Source of the DNA: Nitrospina sp052156635
Lineage (GTDB): Bacteria > Nitrospinota > Nitrospinia > Nitrospinales > Nitrospinaceae
Assembly (NCBI RefSeq): GCF_052156635.1
Contig: NZ_JBQKUO010000001.1
Coordinates: 248,001-312,000 of the forward strand
Direction: 5' to 3'
Length of the DNA: 64,000 nucleotides
The notes beneath the pieces were generated by a model. That model made no database searches, was not told the origin of the DNA, and worked only from the letters and a program-made list of their open reading frames with translations. Of the stretch, positions 53,820-61,113 are shown one piece after another. Numbering within the stretch: the stretch's first letter is position 1; each line of letters begins with the position of its first letter. The position numbers and the translations under genes are program-made.

Positions 53820-55466
53820 ATGAGATCCTACTTAACGCATCCATTTTGCGCGCCCGCGGCTTTGATCGGGCTCTATGCCCTCACGCGCCTCTATTCCCTT
53901 CTGGGCCTGCCGATGGTGTTCGATGAAGCCATTTACCTGCGCTGGGCCGACATCATCCGGAACGACCCCGCTTCCCTGTTTGTCTCTGCGGTGGACGGCA
54001 AACCGCCTTTCTTTTTCTGGCTGAACGCAATCACGCTGGGCTGGTTCGACGACCTGCTCGCCTCGTCGAGGATGATTTCAGTGGTGGCCGGGGGACTGGC
54101 TGTAGCGGGGCTGTGGCGGATCGGTGCGCTCCTTTTCTCCCGCCACACGGCGGGACTGGCCGCGTTCATTTACCTGTCGCTGCCCCTGGTTTTGACCCAC
54201 GACCGGCTGGGCCTGACCGACGCCCTGCTTGCGGCATTCGTCATCTGGACGGTTTATGCCGGGTTGCGCCTGGCCAGAGATGACAGGCCTTCCTGGCGCT
54301 GGGCGTTTGCGCTGGGGATGTTTGCGGGACTGGGGTTCCTCACCAAAACACCGTTGTTGATGTTTCTCGCATTGCCCGTAATGGCGGTTTTTTTGTTCAA
54401 CCATCCCCGCAACCTCGAACTCTGGATACGGCTTTCGGTGAGCGGTGTGGTTTTCGGACTTCTGGCCCTGCCGTTCCTTCTGCATGAACCCGATTACCTC
54501 TTTTCCCATGCAAGCAAGGTCCTGCATCACAAGGTTCCTTTACTGGAAACTCTGGCTGCGGTTCTCACCTTCGATCATCCGCGGCTTCTGCCCCACCTGA
54601 GAGAACTGTTTGAAGTGGGGCTGTTGTACATCACGGTTCCGGTTATGATTCTCGCGGTGATGGGAACGGGAGTGTCCCTGCGTACTCAACCCAGAACCGC
54701 GGCGTTTCTCCTTCTGTGGCTTTTTCTGCCAACGGTTGTGTTCCTGATTTTGGCCGAAGTGGCCTATCCGCGCTATTTCCTGGTGGCCCTGCCGCCGCTC
54801 GCAATCCTGACTGCGGAAGGCCTGCGTTGTCTCATGCGGTATGTCCATGAAACCCTGAAGCCGCGTTCTCCGCTTGTGGCGGGGACGGCAGCCATTGCAC
54901 TGGGAGTGGCCTGCCTGATTCCGGCCTGGAAGTGGAACATGCACTACCTCATTGAACCGGAAACAGCCGCATGGACCGAACTCGACCACTGGCAATACGT
55001 CCGGTATCCCCAGGGACCCTATGCCGTCACCGATGCGGTCCACTTCCTCAAAAACGAGAGTCGCAACGGACCCATTGCCGTATTCACCACGTTCAAGCTG
55101 GGCATTCCAAGCGATGCGCTCTATATGTATCTCAAGGACCAGCCGGGGATCGATCTCTATGAAGCGTGGCGTCCGGTCTCGTTTCCCCACTCGCTGAAGA
55201 GCGCGCGGGAATTCGTCACGGTGTCTTCCAAATACCAGCCGAAGAAACGGCGGGTCGTTCCCGTTCAGGAATTGAAAGGCAAACGGCTTTACTTTGTCGG
55301 CAGCTTGAGGATGTTTCCGCTGGACCGGGTTGTGGAGAAAAACCCGGAATTGCGGCTGGTGAAGTTGTACGACGATGTGGGGCCGTATGAGGTGTTTTCG
55401 TTCGCCATTTTCGAATGGCCCGGCGGAGTGTCCTCTGCAATGGCAGAGTTGAATTCCCGTTCCTGA
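53820..55466 (+). CDS. GT39-family membrane glycosyltransferase (PMT/ArnT-like)
   Basis: A 548-residue polytopic membrane protein. The first loop has the GT39 motif GLPMVFDEAIYLRWADIIRNDP with its catalytic-type acidic residues, followed by KPPFFFW and about 10-12 membrane helices to about residue 385. A soluble periplasmic domain closes the protein. Such enzymes transfer sugars from polyprenyl-phosphate donors to lipid A or proteins at the periplasmic face. The start is uncertain: ATG 53820 gives a typical N-terminus (MRSYLTHPF) but has no clear ribosome site; a TTG at 53739 in frame is an alternative. It stands alone, divergent from hpd. The acceptor is unknown. Confidence 0.8.
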   Translation: MRSYLTHPFCAPAALIGLYALTRLYSLLGLPMVFDEAIYLRWADIIRNDPASLFVSAVDGKPPFFFWLNAITLGWFDDLLASSRMISVVAGGLAVAGLWRIGALLFSRHTAGLAAFIYLSLPLVLTHDRLGLTDALLAAFVIWTVYAGLRLARDDRPSWRWAFALGMFAGLGFLTKTPLLMFLALPVMAVFLFNHPRNLELWIRLSVSGVVFGLLALPFLLHEPDYLFSHASKVLHHKVPLLETLAAVLTFDHPRLLPHLRELFEVGLLYITVPVMILAVMGTGVSLRTQPRTAAFLLLWLFLPTVVFLILAEVAYPRYFLVALPPLAILTAEGLRCLMRYVHETLKPRSPLVAGTAAIALGVACLIPAWKWNMHYLIEPETAAWTELDHWQYVRYPQGPYAVTDAVHFLKNESRNGPIAVFTTFKLGIPSDALYMYLKDQPGIDLYEAWRPVSFPHSLKSAREFVTVSSKYQPKKRRVVPVQELKGKRLYFVGSLRMFPLDRVVEKNPELRLVKLYDDVGPYEVFSFAIFEWPGGVSSAMAELNSRS

Positions 55467-55521
55467 TCCCAACCGGCAGGCGGCAAGGGGAGGTGCGGTT
55501 CAGGGCTCTGCGCTTACCGCA

Positions 55522-55857
55522 TCAGAAACACAGGGCCGGGTTGGCCTCGGCAAAAAGCGGGTCCGAGCATTGGGGAAGCGGTTTTCCGGGCGTTTCGTTT
55601 TTCTGTCCGGATTCCTCCCCGGCGCCCGGCTTGGCATCGGATGGGTCCTCCACCCCCTTGGATTCGAGGTCGGCCACCGGCTCACATGTGGAACCGGATT
55701 CAGGATGGTCCATCTTTGAGGACGCCATCTCCTGGCATTCCGGAGTGGGATCGGTTTCAGACGATTTCGGATCGGCATACAGGGGTGAAACGGCCAGACA
55801 CAACAGGGCGGTCACCATGACAAAAACCTTCACTTTCCGGGCCGTTGCGGCGTTCAT
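55522..55857 (-). CDS. Small secreted Cys-containing protein
   Basis: A 111-residue exported protein. The signal peptide (VFVMVTALLCLAVSPLYA) is followed by an acidic, Pro/Glu/Ser-rich, low-complexity mature chain with four Cys. It ends in QCSDPLFAEANPALCF. AGGAG lies 6 nt before ATG 55857. The end resembles that of the unrelated-looking secreted protein at 56583-57053. I do not recognise a family. It begins 55 nt after the DUF2059 gene on the same strand. Confidence 0.6.
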   Translation of the reverse strand: MNAATARKVKVFVMVTALLCLAVSPLYADPKSSETDPTPECQEMASSKMDHPESGSTCEPVADLESKGVEDPSDAKPGAGEESGQKNETPGKPLPQCSDPLFAEANPALCF

Positions 55858-55912
55858 GGTTTTCTCCTGGCAAAAGTGTCCATGATACGGGCTTGAGGTC
55901 CTCTGGGAGGAC

Positions 55913-56455
55913 TCATTCGGTTGAAACCGGAGGCGGTTCCTGTTTTGAGTTCAAAGTCTCCAGCTTGTATTTTTCGATCAGCGCATCCACCTGGTTGCGG
56001 AATGCATCGGACTTGACCAGTTCCTGGCTCCACTCGTTGCCGGCCAGCCCGGCTTCCCGGCTGATGAGGGGCATCTTCTGCTTCCATTCTTCCCAGAACG
56101 GGTTTTCGAACATACCTATGAGTTTTTTGATCACCTCATGGGACATGTGGCTGTCGTATACCGGCACCACGCGGTCGATGAGATCCTTCATTTCCTCGTC
56201 GCCGACAAGGCCGTAATAATCCTTCCAGAACGCGTCCGGCACTTTGGGATAAGCGGAGGCGATCATGGTCCCGTAGGCATCGAGAACGCCTTCCTTCATG
56301 TAGTCCAGTTGCTTGTAGATTCCGGAGACGCGGAGCAGTTTGCGGATATCGCGTTCTTTTTGCGGATCAATTTCCGCCTGCACCGCGCCCAATCCAAAAA
56401 AACCCCAAAACGCCACCCCCGCCATGAGTCCGATTCCGTTTCTGATCCAGTGCAT
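55913..56455 (-). CDS. DUF2059-like secreted protein
   Basis: A 180-residue exported helical protein. A signal peptide (IGLMAGVAFWGFFGLGAVQA) precedes a DUF2059-like domain: RKLLRVSGIYKQLDYMKEGVLDAYG, then MKDLIDRVVPVYDSHMSHEVIKKLIGMFENPFWEEWKQKMPLISREA. A charged tail follows (about 145-180). DUF2059 proteins are periplasmic and of unknown role. GCGGGAG precedes ATG 56455. It probably forms a unit with the small secreted protein gene downstream. Confidence 0.75.
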   Translation of the reverse strand: MHWIRNGIGLMAGVAFWGFFGLGAVQAEIDPQKERDIRKLLRVSGIYKQLDYMKEGVLDAYGTMIASAYPKVPDAFWKDYYGLVGDEEMKDLIDRVVPVYDSHMSHEVIKKLIGMFENPFWEEWKQKMPLISREAGLAGNEWSQELVKSDAFRNQVDALIEKYKLETLNSKQEPPPVSTE

Positions 56456-56520
56456 AGAGAGTCTCCCGCTTCATTCCAAGTGGAATTTCATTATACGGGA
56501 TGGGTCACCAGCCGGGCCAA

Positions 56521-56553
56521 AATAAAAACCCGGCACCCATAAAGGGCGCCGGG
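56521..56553 (-). terminator. Rho-independent terminator
   Basis: GGGCGCCGGG (56544-56553) pairs with CCCGGCACCC (56529-56538), one A-C mismatch, and on the minus strand runs into TTTTTATT. It ends the transcript of the 56583-57053 gene. Confidence 0.85.
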
Positions 56554-56582
56554 CAGATAAAGTAACTGCGTTTTACCTGAAA

Positions 56583-57053
56583 TTACATGCAAGCCGGATT
56601 GAAAGGATCCGAACCATCGCAGGTTGCCGAAGGCTGAGGCTCGGGTTCCGTAGCGGTCGGAGCCGGCTCGGTTATGGTCGGGGCCGGTTCTTCCACAGGT
56701 TCCGGAGTCGGAGCGGGCGGCGGTTCGGTATTTCCAGGTTCGCAGGCAGCCAGGCGGGATTTGTGATTCGCCTTGGATTTGGCCTTGTCACTGGCCTTGT
56801 CACAGGCTTTGCTCTTGGCGGCTTTCAGTTTGTTCGCCATCCGCTTCCAGGCTTTTTTATGTTTGACCTTCTTTTCTTCAGGGGCGTCGTTCCACATTTT
56901 ATTTCCCCAGGCCTTCACCTTCACCACCATGTGCTTGAAGGATTTCCAGCTGGCATCGTCACCCCTGTCCGACTTGTGGGCCAGGGCCGTGCCAGTCATT
57001 CCAAGGAAACTGACGAAAAACGCGATCATCATGCTTGCGATGATTTTTTTCAT
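56583..57053 (-). CDS. Secreted Lys-rich/Pro-rich protein
   Basis: A 156-residue exported protein. The signal peptide (ASMMIAFFVSFLGMTGTALA) is followed by a very basic helical segment rich in Lys, Ala and Trp (about 30-100), then a Pro/Glu/Thr-rich linker (TEPPPAPTPEPVEEPAP) and a C-terminal TCDGSDPFNPACM. GGAGGA lies before ATG 57053. No family recognised. The basic-then-proline-rich layout resembles proteins attached to anionic surfaces such as peptidoglycan or LPS, but that is only an analogy. Monocistronic, with its own terminator. Confidence 0.65.
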   Translation of the reverse strand: MKKIIASMMIAFFVSFLGMTGTALAHKSDRGDDASWKSFKHMVVKVKAWGNKMWNDAPEEKKVKHKKAWKRMANKLKAAKSKACDKASDKAKSKANHKSRLAACEPGNTEPPPAPTPEPVEEPAPTITEPAPTATEPEPQPSATCDGSDPFNPACM

Positions 57054-57495
57054 TTGGGGTTCCTCCGTTTTCTTTTTGAAATCTGGTTTACCCTTACTCT
57101 ACAAATTGATTTCCTTTACCCCTGTTTATTCCAGATTCGTGCCAAAATTCGACAAGTTCGGCATCCCCCATTCGCTCCTGTTATTTTTCAATTGTTTTAG
57201 GTTAATAAGGCAAAAAACGGCATAACTTTTATCGGTATCCCGTAACAACCTCTGACAAAATTTGTCAGATTTTTATGATTTTTTGCACGGATCCCGGCCC
57301 ATTTGGCCTTCCTAGCCTGGAAAACGGGTTCCGATGGCGTTTTCCCAAACAAAATCCACGGCCTCGCCGCTTGCCAAACCGCAAAGGGGGAACATATTGA
57401 AGGGTATGCATACACAGGATTCCACCTGTTGCCCGGCGAGGGAGAGGGGCCAGGGCGGAGAAACCAACCCACCACACTCAGGAGGGAGTTGGGTT
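57054..57495. promoter_or_regulatory. Divergent intergenic region with a palindrome
   Basis: A 442-bp AT-rich region between two divergently transcribed secreted-protein genes. It contains the palindrome TCTGACAAA-A-TTTGTCAGA (57251-57269), 9-bp arms around one base, a plausible operator for either gene. No other structure was identified; reading frames here are judged to be chance. Confidence 0.45.
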
Positions 57496-57924
57496 ATGAA
57501 TACAAAAACAAATTGGATTGCAGGGATCGTAATGGCCGCATGCCTGCTGGTTCCCGGCCTGGCGGCGGCTCAGGAAAGCAGCACCACGCCGGCTACAGTC
57601 AAAATGACGGTGATCAAACCCGGAGAAGCGCAACGATGCAAAACGGACTTCATCGTGGAAAACATGGCGGGAGAGACCGCCGATCTCAAGGTGGTGCTAG
57701 GACACAAGGTCTATGTCGATGAATTACTGAACCCGCAGGAACGCCGCGCATTCAGCCTGCCGGGAACCTTGCTGACGGCAAAATTTCATGGCCACGATAT
57801 CCCGAAAAACGAGGATGAGGCAGTCATTATCAATCTCGGGCCGAAATCTGACATCCGGCTTCGCTGCATTCAACTGCCGGAGAATCCCAAGCCTAAAAAG
57901 GATGAGCTGGCCGTATTTAAATAA
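57496..57924 (+). CDS. Secreted protein, paralog of the one at 59639-60028
   Basis: A 142-residue exported protein. The signal peptide (IAGIVMAACLLVPGLAAAQ) is followed by VIKPGEAQRCKTDFIVENMAGETADLKV, SLPGTLLTAKF, and a second Cys in DIRLRCIQLP. The KPG-x4-C-x2-DF-x2-EN pattern and the distal Cys match the protein at 59639-60028, so both belong to one unnamed family, probably a small beta-sandwich with a disulfide. ATG 57496 is preceded by AGGAGGG. A strong hairpin follows its stop. Function unknown. Confidence 0.7.
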   Translation: MNTKTNWIAGIVMAACLLVPGLAAAQESSTTPATVKMTVIKPGEAQRCKTDFIVENMAGETADLKVVLGHKVYVDELLNPQERRAFSLPGTLLTAKFHGHDIPKNEDEAVIINLGPKSDIRLRCIQLPENPKPKKDELAVFK

Positions 57925-57978
57925 ACCGGTGCTCCGCTGTTCTGGGTGAGCAGGAAAATCCTTCCCCGAAACCTGTTC

Positions 57979-58018
57979 GTCCCGGCCCTGGAAACAAGGG
58001 CCGGGACCGGGTTTCTTT
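57979..58018. terminator. Strong hairpin terminator between convergent genes
   Basis: GTCCCGGCCCT (57979-57989) pairs perfectly with AGGGCCGGGAC (57997-58007) around a 7-nt loop, then CGGGTTTCTTTG. It separates the secreted-protein gene (plus) from the membrane-protein gene ending at 58020 (minus). Confidence 0.8.
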
Positions 58019-58019
58019 G

Positions 58020-58535
58020 TCATACATCCACTGCATTTTGAGGGTATTTTTTAAGCAGGTCCTCGAATACCCGGTCGCGCACCGGTTCCATTCCCCAGCC
58101 AAAGCGGTCTTCCGCTACCAATAATGATTCCTCTGCCGACTCCGGATCGCGTTTGAGGGCAAAACGGATGCCCGGGTAGTTGGCGTAGGAACGCCTGACT
58201 CCGGACGATGGAAAGTTGGCTTTCTCAAAGGAAAGCACCCGATCCCAGCTCAACCACTCTCCGGTACGCGGGTTTTTCACCTGCAGGACATCTCCTTTTC
58301 GCCGCAGCCCGCGGATGGAACACAGGTGAAACAGCCTGGAAAAGATCTGGTGGGAAAGGCCGAAGGCGGCAATGACCAGAAATACCAGCGCCCATAACTT
58401 GTCACCCGCAGCCCAGAGAATGCCACTCATCAATCCCGTCACCAGCGAGGCCAGAACGACGCCCATATGGAACAGGTTGAAGGTGGCGAGCAGGATAGTC
58501 AGAAAACTGTAGCCTGGGTAGCGGTTCAGGAACAT
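58020..58535 (-). CDS. Membrane protein with C-terminal soluble domain
   Basis: A 171-residue protein with two hydrophobic helices (about 10-35, FLTILLATFNLFHMGVVLASLVTG-like, and 43-65, ALVFLVIAAFGLSHQIF). A beta-rich cytoplasmic segment follows, with a PH-like feel (GDVLQVKNPRTGEWLSWDRVLSFEKANF, then GIRFALKRD) and a helical tail (RVFEDLLKKYP). No family is recognised with certainty. It lies downstream of the B12 regulator gene on the same strand, with a gap of about 140 bp, so it may or may not share that transcript. Confidence 0.6.
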   Translation of the reverse strand: MFLNRYPGYSFLTILLATFNLFHMGVVLASLVTGLMSGILWAAGDKLWALVFLVIAAFGLSHQIFSRLFHLCSIRGLRRKGDVLQVKNPRTGEWLSWDRVLSFEKANFPSSGVRRSYANYPGIRFALKRDPESAEESLLVAEDRFGWGMEPVRDRVFEDLLKKYPQNAVDV

Positions 58536-58673
58536 GGGTATGGAGGGTGTGATTTTTTGAAGTAGACTGTCCCGGCAGGGCCCGTTGTTTTATTCTTGCA
58601 GAAAACACAGGAAAGGTCTAATGGCTTTTCCCCGGAAGGAAGGGGACCTTCTTAACAGCACCGGGGAAACGGA

Positions 58674-59615
58674 TCAGGAAGAAGGTGCCTTTCCGGACAA
58701 CCACTCGAAGTATTCACCAAACTGCGAAAATCGATTCACCCCAGGCATGCCCTCTGGAGCCCCCGTTCCCCCAACGATCAGTTCCACGCTTGGGGACAAG
58801 TCTTTTCTCAATTCAGTGAGTTGTGATTCCACTTCGCTTTTGGGCATCCATGAAGATACGCTGACAGCCAGAAGGAGGGCTCCGGATTTTCGAGTGGCAT
58901 CTTTGATATCCTGCACAGGCGTGTCGGCTCCCAGGTACAGAATCTTGAAGCGGGTGAGCGCGGTGATGACCGCACACATCAACAGTCCCAGACGGTGTGT
59001 CTCCCCGGGCAGGGTGGTGAGCACCACAATGGATCCCTCCTTGCGGTCATTGAGCGTGCGCCATTTGTCCGCAAGAAAATCCGATAACCTTTCCGACGCG
59101 AAGTGCTCCTGGGAAACCGTGAGCTCTCCCATGGCCCAGCCCTGACCCAGACGTTTCAGGAAAGGACCCGCATAATCGAGTACGAATGACAAGGGACCCT
59201 GCCGCCCCCACTCTTCGTGCAAACTCTGGGTGAGGCTGGCTTCGTCGTAAAGATGCACGGCCCGGATCCATTTTTCGACAATGAGGTTCCTGCTTGCCTG
59301 CCCGGACGTCGCATTCTCCAAAGCCGGAGAAACCCTGGAAGCCCTGCTGGGCCCGACCCCAAGTAAGGCCTGCAGTTCTTCCAGGGAAGCTCCCACCACT
59401 CGTCCGGCGCGGAATCCGGAATCCAATGCCTGCGCCACCGCCCTCAGCCGGGGAACTTCATCCCGCGGATAGCGGCGGTGCCCCGATGGAAGGCGGTGCG
59501 CCTCGGGCGTCCCGTACCTTTTTTCCCAGATGCGGAGGGTGTGGGTGCTGATCCCTGTCAGTCGCGACAGTTCTCCGATCGGTATCCATTGGGCAATTTC
59601 GCTCATGGCATTCAT
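58674..59615 (-). CDS. CarH/LitR-type MerR regulator with B12-dependent light-sensing domain
   Basis: A 313-residue regulator. A MerR winged helix (10-80: IPIGELSRLTGISTHTLRIWEKRYG, then PSGHRRYPRDEVPRLR) is joined to a cobalamin-binding region. The helical cap has W160-x9-E170-H171 (GWAMGELTVSQEHF), the Wx9EH signature of adenosylcobalamin photoreceptors of the CarH type. The Rossmann part has LPGETHRLG with His207 as the likely lower cobalt ligand, and VGGTGAP near the end. In CarH-type proteins the B12-bound tetramer represses DNA in the dark and falls apart in light. ATG 59615 has AAGGA 9 nt upstream. It is the last gene of a unit driven by a promoter overlapped by inverted repeats (60857-60880), probably autoregulated. 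Confidence 0.88.
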   Translation of the reverse strand: MNAMSEIAQWIPIGELSRLTGISTHTLRIWEKRYGTPEAHRLPSGHRRYPRDEVPRLRAVAQALDSGFRAGRVVGASLEELQALLGVGPSRASRVSPALENATSGQASRNLIVEKWIRAVHLYDEASLTQSLHEEWGRQGPLSFVLDYAGPFLKRLGQGWAMGELTVSQEHFASERLSDFLADKWRTLNDRKEGSIVVLTTLPGETHRLGLLMCAVITALTRFKILYLGADTPVQDIKDATRKSGALLLAVSVSSWMPKSEVESQLTELRKDLSPSVELIVGGTGAPEGMPGVNRFSQFGEYFEWLSGKAPSS

Positions 59616-59638
59616 TTTTCCGGTTCCTTCCTTGTTCT

Positions 59639-60028
59639 TCAACAATGCACCCGCACGGTCGAATTCTTGCTCTCGTTCCGGACCTGGGCAACGTCATCCA
59701 TGTACACGGTTTTTCCCAACTGCTTGGCAAAAGACAGGCTTTCCCTTATCGAATACAACCGCTTTCCGTTGCTTGTGATGGCATCGGTGCTGAACTTCTC
59801 GATGCCAAGATCAACCCGCACTGTCGCTCCCGTCTCTGAATCGTTTTCAATCACAAAATCATTCTGGCAGCTGGTGACCCAGCCGGGCTTGAGAAGCACG
59901 GTGCTGTTGGGTCCATGCATCCATTCGTAACCACCGGTTTTCGTTTCGCTGGCGGGGGCTTTCACCGAAGGGGCAAGAATCAGGGCGCACATTATCATGA
60001 TCGCAAAACTTTTTCTAATCGTATTCAT
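59639..60028 (-). CDS. Secreted protein, paralog of the one at 57496-57924
   Basis: A 129-residue exported protein. The signal peptide (FAIMIMCALILAPSVKAPA) is followed by LLKPGWVTSCQNDFVIENDSETGATVRVDLG, RLYSIRESLSFAKQLG and a C-terminal STVRVHC. The Cys pair and KPG...C..DF..EN signature match the 57496-57924 protein, but it lacks that protein's Lys-rich tail. ATG 60028 is preceded by GAGGAGAAC. It lies between the duplicated secreted protein (60090) and the CarH-type regulator, 23 nt from the latter, so it is very likely light/B12 controlled. Function unknown. Confidence 0.72.
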   Translation of the reverse strand: MNTIRKSFAIMIMCALILAPSVKAPASETKTGGYEWMHGPNSTVLLKPGWVTSCQNDFVIENDSETGATVRVDLGIEKFSTDAITSNGKRLYSIRESLSFAKQLGKTVYMDDVAQVRNESKNSTVRVHC

Positions 60029-60089
60029 GGCTGTTCTCCTCTTGTTAAAATTGGTTGAATTCATGCTGCTTCCCTGCCTTGCGGACCGG

Positions 60090-60794
60090 TCAGAACCGGT
60101 CCGCGTTGTTGGATACCGTACGCTCGGCGACCACCCCGCCTTGCAGTTTCCGGTGCACCAACAACCCACCGGAAGTGCGCATGGCCATGTAGGGCAGGTT
60201 CATGATGTCGGCCTGGAACGCATTTCCGATGCGAATGCCATACTCATCCAAAAGGGTGTGCTCGAACTCACTCAACCCGACGAAGGCCGGGCCGGATGTG
60301 CTGTTGAGACGATCAATTATTTTTTCGTGGGTGGTGTTGGCGAAAATCCACTCTATGTGACGGACCGCATGATCATGTCCGGCATGGCTCTTTCTTGCAT
60401 TCTTCATCATGAAGGCAGCCCCTTCCAATTCACGAACCGGAATGGTCTCGGTTGCGGCGATGCGGCTCATGTCGGCAATATTCAAGATACGGAGACCCAT
60501 CGTGGTCCGCTCCACGTTCAACACGTGCCCGTTGTAATGACTTTTGAAACGGTTGTTCACCTTGATGCCGTAATGATCGAACTTTCGTTGCTCGAACTTG
60601 GAGAGACCCAGCGTTCCCAGAGACTTCGCGGCCTGAAAACTGCGGTCTATTTTGGCCTGAATGGTTTTGGAAAATTCCCACTTCACCGGAACCGTGGAAT
60701 GGTTGTGCACCGAAGAGGCCCAGGCGGTACCGGACATGGAAAGAACGAGGGAAAAAAGGGCTGCTGTTTTTTTGATTTGGTGGAAGCGTTTCAT
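60090..60794 (-). CDS. Secreted protein with internal duplication, light-regulated locus
   Basis: A 234-residue exported protein. The signal peptide (AALFSLVLSMSGTAWA) is followed by two related halves. The first has KWEFSKTIQAKIDRSF, GLSKFEQRKFDHYGIKVNNRF; the second has EWIFANTTHEKIIDRL, GLSEFEHTLLDEYGIRIGNAF. The shared GLSxFExxxxDxYGIxxxNxF core shows a tandem duplication. A His-rich patch (KSHAGHDHAVRH) lies between them. No family recognised. A perfect AGGAGGT precedes ATG 60794, which is about 75 nt downstream of a consensus-like promoter overlapped by an operator-like inverted repeat. First gene of the unit that ends with the CarH-type regulator. Confidence 0.72.
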   Translation of the reverse strand: MKRFHQIKKTAALFSLVLSMSGTAWASSVHNHSTVPVKWEFSKTIQAKIDRSFQAAKSLGTLGLSKFEQRKFDHYGIKVNNRFKSHYNGHVLNVERTTMGLRILNIADMSRIAATETIPVRELEGAAFMMKNARKSHAGHDHAVRHIEWIFANTTHEKIIDRLNSTSGPAFVGLSEFEHTLLDEYGIRIGNAFQADIMNLPYMAMRTSGGLLVHRKLQGGVVAERTVSNNADRF

Positions 60795-60856
60795 GGTGTA
60801 CCTCCTAATTCAAAATCCCGTTTACCTGTCTTAATCGATTCACACGTTTTCATTGA

Positions 60857-60880
60857 TTGTCTAACCTTAATATTAGACAA
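60857..60880. promoter_or_regulatory. Inverted-repeat operator overlapping the -10 element
   Basis: TTGTCTAA (60857-60864) and TTAGACAA (60873-60880) form a perfect 8-bp dyad with an 8-bp spacer, covering the -10 hexamer of the minus-strand promoter. Two more exact copies of the octamer occur at 60924-60931 and 61040-61047. A dyad in this position suits a repressor; the CarH-type regulator encoded in the same unit is the natural candidate (inference). Confidence 0.65.
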
Positions 60881-60897
60881 ATAATTAGTTTTGTCAA
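60870..60897 (-). promoter_or_regulatory. Sigma-70-type promoter of the light-regulated unit
   Basis: A perfect -35 TTGACA (60892-60897) and a -10 TAATAT (60870-60875) are separated by 16 bp on the minus strand, upstream of the gene at 60794. The spacing is normal, unlike the long spacers of MerR activators, which fits a repressed CarH-type promoter. The surrounding 319-bp gap is strongly AT-rich. Confidence 0.6.
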
Positions 60898-61113
60898 TAT
60901 TTATTTAAACAAAAATAAATTTTTTGTCTAAATAAATTATAAATAATTGATTTAAATATAATTATTTTTGAAAAATAAGGAGAAAACCGGGATTTCTCAC
61001 GTAAACGGCGGGCTTATTCAAAAAAAATCAGTTAAAAACTTAGACAAATACCTGGGATGGAAAAACCGCAGAGATAGAGGAGGAGAAATTATAGGGAAAA
61101 AGAAGAAATGAGG

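Noticed and set aside
57197..57477. Short minus-strand frames upstream of the 57496 gene
   Set aside because: Pro/Arg/Trp-rich chance translations in the regulatory gap, antisense to the leader of a real gene, no start signals.
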